Under the pieces are notes generated by a model. That model was given only the letters and a program-made list of their open reading frames with translations. It made no database searches and was not told where the DNA came from. Position numbers and translations under genes: made by a program. Positions 1 through 11,934 of a stretch of 64,000 bases of DNA are shown one piece after another. How positions within the stretch are numbered: the stretch's first letter is position 1; each line of letters starts with the position of its first letter. The stretch is from Glebionis coronaria. Taxonomy: Eukaryota > Streptophyta > Magnoliopsida > Asterales > Asteraceae. The stretch is taken from the NCBI GenBank assembly GCA_025667525.1, contig CM046878.1, positions 95,929,237 to 95,993,236 of the forward strand, written 5' to 3'.

Positions 1-407
1 AAAACTTTTGACCTAGTCAACTAAATAACCCCCGCCCCCTATTTTCTAATCACTGTTCTCCTATTCATTTGCCGCCATTGATACACACACACTCAAGAAC
101 TCAGTTCACTCGTTTAATCCATCTAGTTCCTATTCATTCGTATAATTAAGGTATATACATCAAATATTTTAATTTCTAATCCTCATCTCTTATCATATAA
201 ATCTGTTAAACTTGCTCAATTACTCAGTCTAATCCACTTAGGGTTTTTGATTAAATTAGGCTAAATTAACAAGGGATTTATGGTGGGTTTTGCTCGGAAT
301 AGATTAAATGTTGTTTATATTACCTTAGTTTGCCTTAGAAACTCACAAACGCGTTAGACTAAACATCTGAGATTCGTTTGTACAAGTTCCGGATGAACAT
401 GGTTTTG
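1..407. other. Non-coding leader of the extra-ORF region
   Basis: No supported gene. AT-rich sequence upstream of the minisatellite. It probably lies between the pol gene (off the left edge) and the extra ORF of a Sirevirus-like copia element, by analogy with the complete copia element at 27955-50555. The 5' LTR and gag-pol of this element are not in the window. Confidence 0.5.
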
Positions 408-1026
408 AACTTCCGAATGAAGGATTTCTTCTGAAAAACTTCCGAATGAGGAAGTTCCGAATGAAGAACTTCCGAATGAGGAAGTTCCGAATGAAGAACT
501 TCCGAATGAAGGAAGTTCCGAATGAAGAACTTCCGAATGAAGGAAGTTCCGAATGAAGAACTTCCGAATGAAGGAAGTTCCGAATGAAGAACTTCCGAAT
601 GAAGGAAGTTCCGAATGAAGAACTTCCGAATGAAGGAAGTTCCGAATGAAGAACTTCCGAATGAAGGAAGTTCCGAATGAAGAACTTCCGGATGAAGGAA
701 GTTCCGAATTAAGAACTTCCGAATGAAGGAAGTTCCGAATGAAGGAATCTTCCGGATGAAGGAAGTTCCGAATGAAGAACTTCCGGATGAAGGAAGTTCC
801 GAATGAAGAACTTCCGGATGAAGGAAGTTCCGAATGAAGAACTTCCGGATGAAGGAAGTTCCGAATGAAGAACTTCCGAATGAAGGATGTTCCGAATGAA
901 GAACTTCCGGATGAAGAAGTTCCGAATGAGGAGAAGTTCCGAATGAGGAAGTTCCGAATGAGGAGAAGTTCCGAATGAGGAAGTTCCGGATGAATAAGTT
1001 CCGAATGAGGAAAAGTTCCGGATGAA
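408..1026. repeat. Minisatellite of TTCCGAATGA words, ~31-bp unit
   Basis: Tandem array of an approximately 31-bp unit made of two half-units, GAAGTTCCGAATGA and GAACTTCCGAATGAAG. The array is homogeneous between about 480 and 900 and becomes irregular (14-20 bp units, AGGAGAAGTTCCGAATG) towards 1026. Each full unit contains the inverted pair GAACTTCC...GGAAGTTC around a 7-nt spacer, so single strands could form a ladder of 8-bp hairpins. It ends about 140 bp before the ORF at 1168. The open frame on the minus strand (709-1050) is only a read-through of the repeat and is not a gene. Confidence 0.95.
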
Positions 1027-1167
1027 GAGTTTGACTATTCTTGTTTGCATGATATCTATGTACTTGTTGTTTTATCTTATGAAATGTGTTATGCTTAGAA
1101 GTAAGAATGATATATATCTATCTGTTTTTGTGCATCAACCTTTCATGTCTTATCTTAAGCAGATAAA

Positions 1168-4100
1168 ATGACTAATCCAACAGTACAAGCTATCCAAGAA
1201 TCTAGAGAAGCCGATATTGCTAAAGCCCGAACCCTTAAGTTTATACCCAACAACTATAGGCTGAAGCAAGTTTCTAAATCCACTCACCATGGTTTTAAGG
1301 TCGCCATAGCCATTCTTGATAACTCTCACTTTAAGAACGCCCTTAGAAGTACGGCCTCGGTGCCTTATGAGTATATGTTTGAATTTTGGGCAACCAAGGA
1401 TTTCACTTCGAACAAGATCACCTTCACCATCGACAACAAGCAGCAGACACTCACCGTTTCAGACTTCCGTAAGATGCTTGGTATACGGGATACACCCAAG
1501 GGCATGTCTTTCTCAAGGGATCCTACTAAAGATGAACTCGCGGAGTTATTTGACGCACTTGGATGTCCGGAAATACGAGTTGCATCTGAGTTTACCACTG
1601 CTAAGGTAGGACAACCCTGGAGAGCTTTGATGGGTATTCTCAGTAAATGCCTTACACCAAAAACGAGTGGACATGATGCTTTGCGAAGTCCGATAATGAA
1701 CCTCTTCTATGGCATGTACAAAGCTGCGAATTCAGATTATGCTTTGTTGATATGGGAAGAATTCACCTTTCAACTCTTCCACAACAAGAAGCTGAAGACA
1801 AACTTCTTTCCTTATCCTCGATTTATTAAGCTTATCATAAATTATTTTATGAAGCTTGATGCTACTATTGATAGGCGAGCAGGAGGTCGCTATCACACTG
1901 AAGAAGCTGATGATACTGTAGATCTGAGGCATGAAGGACCGTCTATTGGTGTGATTCCGGGTCCTGTTCCTGATTACCTTCTATCTGAAAAAATCAAAGG
2001 TTCTGCAGATTACAAGCTACTACAGTTAGAAATCCAGAGGCTGAAAGCAAACCTTCAAACTGGAGAAGACTCTTCCACAACGGTTAAGAGTAAAGGTAAA
2101 CGCAAACAACCAGCTGCGTTACCTGAACCCGAACCCAAGAAGAAGAAGACAGAGGGTAAGAAAGGAAAGGGTAAGGATTTGATGCGTCTACGTGATGAAG
2201 CAGATATTGTTGATCCTACTCTTGATAAACCCGAGCAACAAATGATGAAGATGGCTATTAAAAGGAGTAGGAAAGATACAGGCGGTAGTGGTTCAGGTGC
2301 GAGGGTAGATATCGAGGATGAGTACGAGGAACCGCATGATGTTGATGAGTTTGGGTCACCTGAAAACTATTCCACTTCGAAGGAGCCATCAATCCCTATT
2401 TCAACAAGTGTGGAAAAGGAACCTGCTGCTCCTACAATCATGGTGACAATTCAACCCTTGGCAACTCTACCTCCACCAATTCAACCCTTAACAACCCGAC
2501 CAACCCGACCGGCTTCCACACCATTTCTTCCACCACCCATAATCCCCATCGTTACTACAGCAGTAACAACCGAGCCTATTCAGTCAACCCAGAGCAGCTC
2601 TGCAACATCTGCAATGGCTGCATTAGTGATGGCCGAAATGCTTGACAATCACAAACGCGAAATGGATGAACTTCGCCAAGAGTTGCAAAGACGAGCTCAA
2701 AGGGAAGAAGTATCTCAGAAAGCTCAAGAAGAGTTGATTGCCAAGTTCTCTGCAGACATGGAAGCTACACGTAAAGCTCATGCAGAGGAACTTGCTCGAG
2801 TTAAGCAGGCTGAGGCTGATAAGCATGCTGCACGCATTACCAGACTTCAAGCAATGAGGGATAAATATAAGGAACAAAAAGACGCACTTGAAGCTTCTGT
2901 GAAAGAAAGAGTGCAAGAATCCGTTGAATCCTTAATGCCTAAGCTTCGTGACGAGTTGAAGACACTTGCTGCTGACAACTTGATGGTCAAATCCTCCAAC
3001 CCTTCAGAAGCCGCCTATAAGATTGCTTATGACCTGACGGATTTTGAATTGAAGAAGATCCTTAAGGCTCGAATGGTGGAACTTGGGTCGTATAACAAGT
3101 CGAGGATTCAACGGGCTCTATATAAATCCCTGAATGATGCTATCATGGAGGATGATAGATTATTCAAAATGTTTGGAAGTGTGGTACCATATCACATCTT
3201 ACCTGAGGAAGAAAGGGAAGAGAGTGAAGAAGAGGGTACGGGTGAAGAAGAGGAAGAAGAAGAAGAAGAAGGTGAAAAGGAGAAAGACGATGAAGAAGGT
3301 GGTGATGATGATGAGGATGATGAGGATGATGAGGATGATGACGAGGATGAGGATGATGATGATGGCGATGATGGTGGTGATGAGAATCAGGAGAGTGTTA
3401 GGGATAATAACGGGGATGACAATCAGGATGATGATGGGGGTGAACAGCCGAAAGAGGGAGACAAGGTTACCAGCTCCAAGAAGACTGCTACTGGAACCAA
3501 GTCCACAAAAGATGCAGGACAGAAGGACAAGTCGACATCCTCAGAATCAAGACGAACTAAGTGGCGCCACGATGTGAATGCCACTACAGCGTCATCGGTT
3601 CCTGGTATCTCTGTCGCTGTATCTTTACCTATTACAACTAACCCCATTAGTTCTGCTGTTGTTTCTCCTGTGATTGCAGAATCAGTGACAGAACCCGAAG
3701 CTGCACAACACTCTCCAGTTCAAGACACTGCTGAAATGCCTGAAACTGAACCAGTAGATGTTCGCACTTCCACTCCTCAACAACAGGTTCAACAATCTAC
3801 GGTTCCTGAACCAAGCATTCGTGCCTGGGAAGACACGTTGGAGATAGACGAGTCTGCACCACCACAAGCTTGGATCACGGCAGCAGCTCAATATGATCCG
3901 ATCACAGATGCTGACAAAGATGTGCTGTATCTGCGTATCCGAAGTCCGATTGACTTATGTGCATTTCTTGCTCATGAGTATAAGACTTCGGTTACTCCAT
4001 CCTTGGTCAAGAAAGCGATGAAAGATAAGAGACTGCGTGCCAAAACCCGATTACCCCGAATGGAGCTCGAGTACTATGCCGATGAGATCATAAAGGCTTT

Positions 4101-5127
4101 GAAAACCGTTCAACGGCCAGGACTTCATGAATCAGAAAGAGCTCCACCTCCAATGGATCCTGCTCAAGATAATCAGATCACTCTTGACTTCTTCGTCACC
4201 AATGATCTGGAGTATCTTATGAAGGGGTCATCAAAGTATGCAACATCCCTGACTTTGCTGAAAGCTGCCAACTGGGGGACAATACCCTTCATCGAGGAAA
4301 AGGTAAATCGACTCTGGGTCCCAAAAATGAATCGTAATTATGATATGTATGCTGTCATAGGTGCATCTCATTGGGACGAACGAGTCCGAAGGGCGTACAG
4401 GGTTTGCTGCATGGTCAATTCTGGAAGCAATGTTAGATCCGACATCCGTATCTCCAGCATCTTAGGAATGAAAACTGAAGCCAAAAACGGCTACTATCAT
4501 GTGACGGAGATTCGCTTGAAAAGGGAGGATGACAGGGAATATAAAATCCAGCAAGGAGATTTTTCCATCATTCGCCTTGAGGATATTGAAGATATGCTGC
4601 TTCTGATGACCCGAGATCAACTTACTCACATTCCTCGTGAAGATCTGATTGCTTTGAATACAGCACTTTGTATGTTCACACGAAGCGTTGTCATCAAGTC
4701 ACGAGTTGAGGATCTTCAGTTGGGAGTCGAAAGCTATCAGAGGAGGCTCAACTTAACCCGTCCTGTGAATCAAGTGCTACCTCAACATGTAGAAAGATGT
4801 CCCTATACCGGCATTTCTGTCCCGAATTCCGGCATTTTCTACTTGAACAGTCGAGGTTTGATGAAGTTTATGAGGGTGGGTGAGCTTCACAAGTATAGTG
4901 ATGGAACTCTTATACAAGTCAGAGATAAGTTGGAGCATCTGAACTCGGGTGGGACTTTGCCAGAGATGACGGAGGATTGGCATCCGGGTTACCGGCAGAT
5001 GGCAAAGTATGTGATCAAAAAGATCGATCAAAAGCTCCGTGAACGTAGGTTGATGAGGAGCTTGGAAAGATTCGTGGGTGGAAGACCGTATTTAGTGCAC
5101 CACAAGCTACTGCAACGATCCATCTGA
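1168..5127 (+). CDS. Extra (env-position) ORF of a Sirevirus-like Ty1/copia element
   Basis: Uninterrupted 1319-codon ORF beginning ATGACTAATCC. Residues ~1-240 resemble the plant-transposon domain also seen in the ORF at 45959: an FWA motif (ATKDF follows), a PWRALMGILSKCL stretch, then PKTSG. Further on are a basic Lys-rich linker (~305-375), a Pro/Thr-rich stretch (~430-480), a coiled-coil rich in Glu/Arg/Lys (~490-600), a long acidic run of Glu then Asp (~690-780) and a C-terminal globular region (~920-1300). Its function is unknown. The ORF has no transmembrane segment that I can see, so calling it an envelope protein is not justified. It precedes a polypurine tract and LTR, the same layout as in the second copia element. 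Lack of stops suggests a young copy or selection in the family. Confidence 0.75.
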   Translation: MTNPTVQAIQESREADIAKARTLKFIPNNYRLKQVSKSTHHGFKVAIAILDNSHFKNALRSTASVPYEYMFEFWATKDFTSNKITFTIDNKQQTLTVSDFRKMLGIRDTPKGMSFSRDPTKDELAELFDALGCPEIRVASEFTTAKVGQPWRALMGILSKCLTPKTSGHDALRSPIMNLFYGMYKAANSDYALLIWEEFTFQLFHNKKLKTNFFPYPRFIKLIINYFMKLDATIDRRAGGRYHTEEADDTVDLRHEGPSIGVIPGPVPDYLLSEKIKGSADYKLLQLEIQRLKANLQTGEDSSTTVKSKGKRKQPAALPEPEPKKKKTEGKKGKGKDLMRLRDEADIVDPTLDKPEQQMMKMAIKRSRKDTGGSGSGARVDIEDEYEEPHDVDEFGSPENYSTSKEPSIPISTSVEKEPAAPTIMVTIQPLATLPPPIQPLTTRPTRPASTPFLPPPIIPIVTTAVTTEPIQSTQSSSATSAMAALVMAEMLDNHKREMDELRQELQRRAQREEVSQKAQEELIAKFSADMEATRKAHAEELARVKQAEADKHAARITRLQAMRDKYKEQKDALEASVKERVQESVESLMPKLRDELKTLAADNLMVKSSNPSEAAYKIAYDLTDFELKKILKARMVELGSYNKSRIQRALYKSLNDAIMEDDRLFKMFGSVVPYHILPEEEREESEEEGTGEEEEEEEEEGEKEKDDEEGGDDDEDDEDDEDDDEDEDDDDGDDGGDENQESVRDNNGDDNQDDDGGEQPKEGDKVTSSKKTATGTKSTKDAGQKDKSTSSESRRTKWRHDVNATTASSVPGISVAVSLPITTNPISSAVVSPVIAESVTEPEAAQHSPVQDTAEMPETEPVDVRTSTPQQQVQQSTVPEPSIRAWEDTLEIDESAPPQAWITAAAQYDPITDADKDVLYLRIRSPIDLCAFLAHEYKTSVTPSLVKKAMKDKRLRAKTRLPRMELEYYADEIIKALKTVQRPGLHESERAPPPMDPAQDNQITLDFFVTNDLEYLMKGSSKYATSLTLLKAANWGTIPFIEEKVNRLWVPKMNRNYDMYAVIGASHWDERVRRAYRVCCMVNSGSNVRSDIRISSILGMKTEAKNGYYHVTEIRLKREDDREYKIQQGDFSIIRLEDIEDMLLLMTRDQLTHIPREDLIALNTALCMFTRSVVIKSRVEDLQLGVESYQRRLNLTRPVNQVLPQHVERCPYTGISVPNSGIFYLNSRGLMKFMRVGELHKYSDGTLIQVRDKLEHLNSGGTLPEMTEDWHPGYRQMAKYVIKKIDQKLRERRLMRSLERFVGGRPYLVHHKLLQRSI

Positions 5128-6311
5128 TGGGTCGTACATCTCAGGTCACTTTATATTGGTTTTCAATTGTGAATATGTAAATTTGTGAATAATGTGCTTG
5201 AATGGCTTGGTGTAGTGTTAAGGTATGATAATTTTTCAAGAATTTCTCACGAGATTCTAAATCTTTCAAAATGTGTCATACCAAAGCACTACAACTATCC
5301 CTTATTAACTTAAGGGGGAGCAATAACTTGTTCTATGGCCAAAACATCGATTTCATTTTTACCCAAAGACCGGTTAATCCATTCAATATCCCAAATATTA
5401 ATGGTTAACATTTTGGATAAGGGGAGAAAATTGGATTAAGGAGACGTAAGTGATACTTGGCTAAAAGATGAAAAAGACTTAAAGATTATCTAACTTAATA
5501 TGTGTAAAGCACGTGTTAAGGGGGAGCGTTTTTGATGAACAAAACACCTAAGGTACAAAACTTTTGATTTCAATATCACAAGTACTTTAGGTGATTTTCA
5601 ATGATTTTTCATGGTGGCAATTCCTTCCCAAAACACGCTTAATTCACGACGGATGTGGTGACAAAAGGGTGGTAGGAATAGGTTTAGTCCAATGATTCAT
5701 CAGAGCCGATGGAATCTTCCCAAGGACAATTCCCTAGATAGAATTAGAAGTCCTAGGAAAGATGGAGAAAGAATGTGAACGTAGCTGAATGCCGACCAAG
5801 TACTTAAGCTAGCACTGGAACAATCACAACAAGGTGCTAGTGATGACGTATTGGTAAGCATTGAAGGGGTTGAAGAATGAAAAAGAAATGTAAAGATAAA
5901 GGGTGTAAAGAAAGAAGCCCTCCTTACAACTTTAGGCAGAAACCGGGTCAATACATATGCTATTGAGGTCATTTTTGTTAATGATTCTCGGTATTGAAGA
6001 AAGACATCATGGACCCAGTGATGCAATGCACAACCCTTCCCCAGCTAACTCAAATATCTCTCAAAAGGTATTTGTTTTAATCACACGGAGATCAACACGT
6101 TATCTATTGGTTTATTCACTCCGAATAAACTGGTATTGAAAAGGTGGCACTCCTCTCCAGCCATCGCTCACTAAATCAAAACGCACAATCGAGTCTAGAG
6201 CCAAGAGATCATCAAAAGTCTCATTAGGACACTTTCCATTTATTCCTTGCTTTCTCACACACTGTGAAAAGTAAGAGATTTTCATGAGTCCTACGCAATA
6301 TTCTTGTAATA
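5128..6311. other. 3' non-coding region of the copia element with internal PPT-like motifs
   Basis: No gene. Two internal polypurine-tract-like motifs, TAAGGGGGAG at 5311-5320 and TTAAGGGGGAGCG from 5515, resemble the real PPT at 7365-7375. Multiple PPT-like motifs upstream of the 3' LTR are a described feature of Sireviruses. An imperfect inverted repeat (TAGTGTTAAGGTATGA near 5214 against TCATACCAAAGCACTA near 5277) could form a hairpin. Short open frames here lack any recognisable domain. Confidence 0.55.
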
Positions 6312-6685
6312 TTGCCAGAACATCCGAGTAATACGTAAGTATTACAATGAAGATGGAAATCCTGCTTGAGCCAACATCAAACAAGCTCATGGTAGGTTAC
6401 ACGTGCGGTTCTTTTAGAACCAATCTTGTGAAAAACTGGAAGGTAACAGTGGTTTAATTCTTAATTGAACTTAAACTCGTTCCAGGCCTCTTCGCATTAT
6501 CATATGATCTTGCCAGAACACTCAGAGTGACTCTTTATTGACCACAGTGACGAGTGGAAATCCTTCTAGTGTCAACATCAAACAGCACTTGGTAGGTAAC
6601 GTGCAAGATTCTTTATGAATCGAGCTCGTGACAACTGGAAAGCAACGATGGTGAAAATCTTAATTGAAATTCACTTGTTCCAGGT
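6312..6685. repeat. Diverged direct duplication, period ~198 bp
   Basis: Two diverged copies, 6312-6486 and 6510-6685. Matching landmarks occur in order in both: TTGCCAGAACA, GAGTGGAAATCC / GATGGAAATCC, AACATCAAACA, TGGTAGGT, ACTGGAA, CTTAATTGAA and TTGTTCCAGG / TCGTTCCAGG. Similarity is moderate and there are several small indels. It sits in the 3' untranslated part of the copia element. The second copia element has a comparable diverged repeat block in the same place. Confidence 0.75.
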
Positions 6686-6930
6686 TTCATGAATTGACGG
6701 CTTTTAATCACAAGGATAATTTATCCAAGTGATTCACTCTTTATGTTCGCAGTCAGCTTTGGACGGTCGAATAAAGAGAACGGGTTCACCCGCGAAATCC
6801 TGTCAGGAAGTTACTTAATTGAAACTATCCGTCACGGGTACGATATCAAATATCGTCCAACGGTCTTCACCGACCGGAGGTAAAATGCTACCGAATTAGA
6901 ATAAAATGTTCAAAGCCATTTTATTCGTGT

Positions 6931-7035
6931 CGTTGCTGTGTACCTGCTAAAGACGGTGGCGTTGCTGAGTACCTGTTGAAGACGGTGGCGTTGCTGTGTA
7001 CCAGTGAAGACGGTGGTGTTGCGGTGTACCTGTAA
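6931..7035. repeat. Short tandem repeat, ~29-bp unit, about four copies
   Basis: Unit CGTTGCTGTGTACCTG followed by AAGACGGTGG, seen starting near 6931, 6960, 6989 and 7017 with a few substitutions. It lies in the 3' non-coding part of the same retroelement. Confidence 0.85.
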
Positions 7036-7364
7036 AAGTCGTTCCCACATGCTTATGTCTTTTGCAACAAAAATTCAAGAAAGTACAAGATGAAGTCTTC
7101 CGCTGTACCAACTCTGAAGCTTTCAAGAATCCAACAAAAAGACGTAAGTGTGTGGAACATGAAGTCACGAGGAGGCAAAGTTCACAAGAAAGGCAAAGAT
7201 CGCACGTGAAAGGCCAAAGAACAATGCTCTCAAGTCAAAGCCAAAAAGATCAAATCAACATATTCACAACAAAAGAAAGAAAAGAAGAAAAGACTACGAG
7301 CTAAAGAACGAAGACTTAGTATAGTATGCTAGGTTTAGAACTTTGTAACGTGGAGTGACCTCCC

Positions 7365-7375
7365 TTAGGGGGAGA
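7365..7375 (+). other. Polypurine tract of the first copia element
   Basis: TTAGGGGGAGA directly before the LTR start TGTTAG. This is the expected plus-strand priming site for reverse transcription. Confidence 0.75.
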
Positions 7376-7376
7376 T

Positions 7377-7706
7377 TGTTAGAAATACGTTTTAACGTAT
7401 ATTAGAAGTATCGGTCACTCCACAATATGATTTATGTTGTAATAGCTCGTAGTTAGTAATTAGTTATTATTTGCTTATTAACTTAAGTAAGAACCGGTCC
7501 ATGGGCTTGTCATGGACCGGCCTAAGTCCACTTATGACTTGGAACTATAAATACCCCTTTCCACTAAGGAAAGGGGTTGGTTGTTATCATTTCTTAATTT
7601 CCACTTAATAAAATTCACATAGTTTCTCTCACTTTCTCTCTCTAACTTTCTCTCTCTAGAAATTAACAAACCCCTTCATAGATTCATTGATTATCAATAT
7701 TCTACA
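7377..7706 (+). mobile_element. 3' LTR of a Sirevirus-like Ty1/copia element
   Basis: 330 bp from TGTTAGAAATACG to ATTCTACA, beginning TG and ending CA, immediately after the polypurine tract. It contains a TATA-like ACTATAAATACC near 7546 and a CT-rich stretch near 7625-7660 (TTTCTCTCTCT). The partner 5' LTR would be left of the window, so the right boundary (CA at 7706, next bases TAAAT) and the target duplication cannot be verified. It starts with TGTTAG like the LTR at 27955 but is otherwise different in sequence. Confidence 0.7.
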
Positions 7707-9274
7707 TAAATGGCAGTGTTGAGGTTCCCAAGGTCAATGGAGCATAAGAAGCAAATTAAAGATGTGAGTTTAAAGTCAAAGGGAGAAACAATGTATCAAG
7801 GGAATGGTGTGGCTAAGATGATATTTTCCGACGTCCCAGTGTATAAAGAAGTGTTGGTTGGTCTTGAAAACTGGTGCGGGGGTAGCTGGTATTAATCAGT
7901 AAATCAAATGGAAAGAGGTACAAATAATCTATAGAATTCATTGCATTCTTGATCACATAAAGGGCTTTAAGCCTTTACCGTTTCAAGTCTTAGCAATGCT
8001 ATGTAAATGTCAGATGTGATACCTTTTATTAGTTTTTATATGTTTTTTGCTTTTGATAGTTTCTTTTAAATTCCATTCAGTTCACATTGCTGGTCAAAAC
8101 AAATTATCACTTATTTTTATGCAGGTTGTGAGTCGTTCTAAGTTATAAGAAGTTTGCAGATGATTGTAGCTTTGCCTTCTATCTAATCTTGCCTGCCTTC
8201 ACAATCCTTTCTTGTGAGTTGTGACCATGGATAGCAGATCAAAGAAATCCCTGAATAGTCTTTAGAAAAGTAGTTTTATATGTGAACGTAAATGAATCCT
8301 TAGTTTGATTTTTGTTATACCAGTTGATCAAAAGCTTAATATTGTTATTGTCTAATATATGGTTAAATTTTTGAGCTTATATAGGGAGAAGCAAATACAG
8401 TATGGAATTGCTAAGTAGGCTTGCCAATGAGAATATCACGTTACAAGCATGCGAAACATGTTATCCTTTCCAACACCGTGAAAAAAAATTCAACTTTTTT
8501 CTGTAATGTAGTTTCATATCCCTGTTTTGATTTTGTTGGTATGAATGGTTCTGTAACCAATACATTTTTTATAGATAAATTGTCAAACTTAGTTAATATG
8601 TGTTGTTATATTAGAGTGTTTTCATTAGAGCGTATGACAATATGTTTATTTACTTCATTGTTTATGTGAGACAGTTCATTATATTCTTAATTTGTGTCTT
8701 GCTAAATTAATGTGATTTTCTGTTAATACAGATTTATACAGTAGGTATTCTTAGTTTTTTCATTTTTGAAAGGGTTTGATGTAGAAGCATGGTTAATGAT
8801 TGTTTCTTAGAGGGCCGGGAGTCATGGCTCCAAGTGAGCCGTTTTTTTAGTGCCACGTCATCGAAACTCACACACTCACAAGAAAAAATATGCGGAGTAA
8901 TGGCTTGGAGTGATGGGTGAATGTGGGTCCCACAATACCCCTTTCTTCTTCCCCAATACACACACAATACAAAAAAAAAGATTTTTCTTCTTCCACGCCA
9001 AGTGGGTTTACCCACGTAGGGCTCCCACGCCGTGGCTTTTTCCGCTCGTCGGAATCATCACATCAACCACGCCGTGGGTTTGGCACCCCACGGCATTACG
9101 ACTCCCTGCCCTCTTACTATAGCATTACTAGGACAACATGAGATCATGAGCGTCTTAAAAACATACCTTAACGAAATTAAAGATAGACCTAAAAGATCAT
9201 GAATGCTAAAAAGTGGGATACGATGAACAACATAACTATATTTTGCAAAGACTAAGCGTAAAGAATAAGATATA
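7707..9274. other. Non-coding flank; nothing recognised
   Basis: A 61-codon open frame (7710-7895) starts right at the LTR edge. It has no domain I recognise and I do not call it a gene. The stretch 8805-9125 has GC-rich words such as CACGCCGTGGG and TGCCACGTCATC, unlike its AT-rich surroundings. It looks like a degenerate small transposon, but I could not pair its ends. Confidence 0.5.
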
Positions 9275-9282
9275 AGAGCAAC

Positions 9283-9486
9283 CTGGGGCGGAGCTACATA
9301 GGTGCCGGTGTGGCACGGGCTACACCCATTTTGATGTCACGAAGTGCAAAAAATCTTCAAAAATACTGTTTTTATGGTTTGTGCAACCTCCAAGTTTTTT
9401 TGTGCTACGTTAATTTCTTACCGTATAAATTCGGTTAGTCTAAAAAAAATTATGCAACACCCCGTAAAATTTTGGCTCCGCCGCTG
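9283..9486. mobile_element. hAT-type MITE, 204 bp
   Basis: Terminal inverted repeats CTGGGGCGGAGC on the left and GCTCCGCCGCTG on the right, imperfect. They are flanked by a perfect 8-bp target duplication AGAGCAAC (9275-9282 and 9487-9494). An 8-bp duplication and CAG...CTG-like ends are typical of hAT elements. It has no coding capacity. A related but degraded copy appears near 21753-21920 (GGGCGGACCTACATGGGG). Confidence 0.85.
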
Positions 9487-9494
9487 AGAGCAAC

Positions 9495-11934
9495 CATGCT
9501 ATATTTTTATAACGACAACTATTTATCACACAAAAAAAACAAACACTGTATATTAGAAAAAAACTACTATATATCAAATCAAATACGGAGTACATAATAA
9601 TATAAACTAAATAAGGATATTATAAAAAATCCGTGTGTGCATGAGTATTATAACTAGTACGCTAAGAAGTAAGAACAACCCCTAGGATAAAAAATAAGTT
9701 TAAAAAACTTGAAAAGATTTATATTTATTTTAATTATAGTGAGATTTCATTTTTATATTTAAAATTTTAAATGATATGAATAGGTCTTAATTTTAAATTT
9801 TCTAAAATCAAAAGAAATTAAATGTACGTGACTATGTGTTATTTGAAAGAATTATAGTTACAGATACAATCCATAGTATTCTTGATTATTTTTGAAATTT
9901 TCCCTAAAATAAACACTCACTTCTATTATGATGGATTTTTTAAAGTTTTATAAAATTAATTTTTATGTCATTTTCACATTTTATAAACCTGTTAATTTTT
10001 TGAACTTATTTGTAGTATGATATAAACACTTTAAAATAAAAATAAAAAATTTCAAACAAATCTAAGATAATTCGACAATCGACCAACTTCTAAAAAAATT
10101 AAAATTTGTCTTATTTTAATTCTCAAATACAAAATATTACTGTATTCATTTGCCACACTTGTTATATGTTGCCTATAGGGCAAGTGGTACTCCGGTTTAC
10201 AGGTGTGTTTGTTGAAAGTAAAAGTAGTGAATAATAGTTGTCAGCATTAATCGTGAGTAATAATTGTTTGTTTTAAAAAATTGTCTAACAATATAGTTGT
10301 AGCTGTAATTATAAAACTTTATAAATGTTTATCATTGAGATTTGATATGTTAATTTTAGTTTTTTATTTGTAATTAAATTTGAATTTAAAATAAAAATAT
10401 ACAATTTTTATATAATAGTATAAATAGTAAAGACCTCAGTATAGCAAAAGAATTTTAGAGAAAGTTATTTAAGTCAAAAAGCTTATTCACAACTCTCGTA
10501 AATTTACAATGCTTCATTGAGAAGTATTGAAGAATAACATTCCTAAAAAACAGCCAACGCCCACTCCTCTTCATCAAACGACAAAAACAAAATCGAAATG
10601 TCGTTGCTTATTGCACACCGCTCCAAAAAGCTACACACCGCTCCTTGTCAAACGCAACCTACGATAGGATAATTCAAACGACAATACAAACAAATACAAA
10701 CAAACTACGCGAAATCTTTACTCAAATATCATATCAAATTACAAAGTTAAAATCAAAGGTACCAATACAAAATCTTAGGGCTTGTTTGTTTAGTTTTTCC
10801 TGTTAAGTTATGTAAAATTAAAACGTCTGTCTACATATATGATGTCTGTTTTTTTATGGATGTATGGTTGTTTGTTTTATCTGCTGAATAGAGTGTCTGA
10901 ATTAAAAAAAAAAAATATTTTTGTACCCTAAAAAGAAGTTACATAGGATTATATGTGAAGAAGTTATAGGTTAAATAGGTAAAATTATAAATTAAGTTCT
11001 AAAATTAATATAGAGGCCCCTCTTTCATGGCTTTTTCTAGAAAGACATGTGTTAATATTAAGCACAAAACAAACAAACCTTTAATTACTTAATTTACTAA
11101 CTAATTTTTTAATTAAGACTCTTTAAGTATTTATCAAACACAACCTTAGTTCAAAATGCTCGTTGCCCTTGTCAAACGCAACATATATTTATATGAACCA
11201 AAAATAACAAAACTTGTAAGCCAAGCCAAACAAATTTACAAAAACAATATTTACAAAACGAATCCTAAAGTTTAACTCACTTTTCGACAATCTCCACCGT
11301 TTGTCAAATTCTCCATATTTTTCAAGCAAAATTGCAAACGTCTCTTGGAGTTTAAGTCACTTTTCTAACAATCTCGATCGTGATTTCAACTCCATTTCAA
11401 ACCAAACTAACATTTCGTCTTAAAATTCAGAACTCCAAACGCTAGAGATACTAGTCAAATTCAAACAAATGATCAAATAAAGTGTTACTCAAACAAACAA
11501 ACGAATAACTTTTCATATGTTATTCAAATAAATCAACGAATGATCGAATATGAAAACGGTTCAAAACTAATCTAAACGATTAAATCTGAAATGATTCAAC
11601 ACCAAACAACAATTGAATCAGAAAACGATAAAAACTAAACAAACGCTCAAATCGAAAAACGATCCAAAACAAATCTAACAATCGAATCAAACTTCACATG
11701 GTGATGAGATTAAAAACGAACCAAAAATCCTAACAAATCCGTCAAAACCCCCGAGTAGAACATTATATCCGGATATCCTAAAAAATTTGCTCCAGGTACA
11801 CACAAAATTCAAAAACCCCAATACATAATCTCATATGCTGGCCCATATCTCCAATTCAAAGTCTACAATGTTCCAAAAGTCCAACTCAAATTAAGAGTTG
11901 GAATAACAAAACTCTTATCACTTACGATATTAGG
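9495..11934. other. AT-rich intergenic DNA with a probable MITE at ~10776-11085
   Basis: No gene. Around 10779 the sequence AGGGCTTGTTTGTTTAG faces ACAAAACAAACAAACCT near 11066-11083 in inverted orientation, a MITE-like pair about 300 bp apart. I could not find a convincing target duplication. The rest is AT-rich with many AAACGA/AACAAA words and no long ORF. Confidence 0.45.

Noticed and set aside
408..1026. Regular repeats with spacer-like half-units resembling a CRISPR array
   Set aside because: Both half-units repeat and there are no unique spacers; the context is a plant retroelement. It is a minisatellite.
709..1050. 113-codon minus-strand ORF
   Set aside because: Pure read-through of the minisatellite; composition is dictated by the repeat.
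3134..3577. 147-codon plus-strand ORF
   Set aside because: Out-of-frame shadow of the acidic region of the ORF at 1168, rich in Met/Lys because of GATGAT repeats.
7710..7895. 61-codon ORF beside the first LTR
   Set aside because: No domain, no second exon found, starts at the LTR boundary; could be chance.
8910..9141. Overlapping 70- and 74-codon ORFs
   Set aside because: Two frames open at once in a GC-richer patch with no homology that I recognise.
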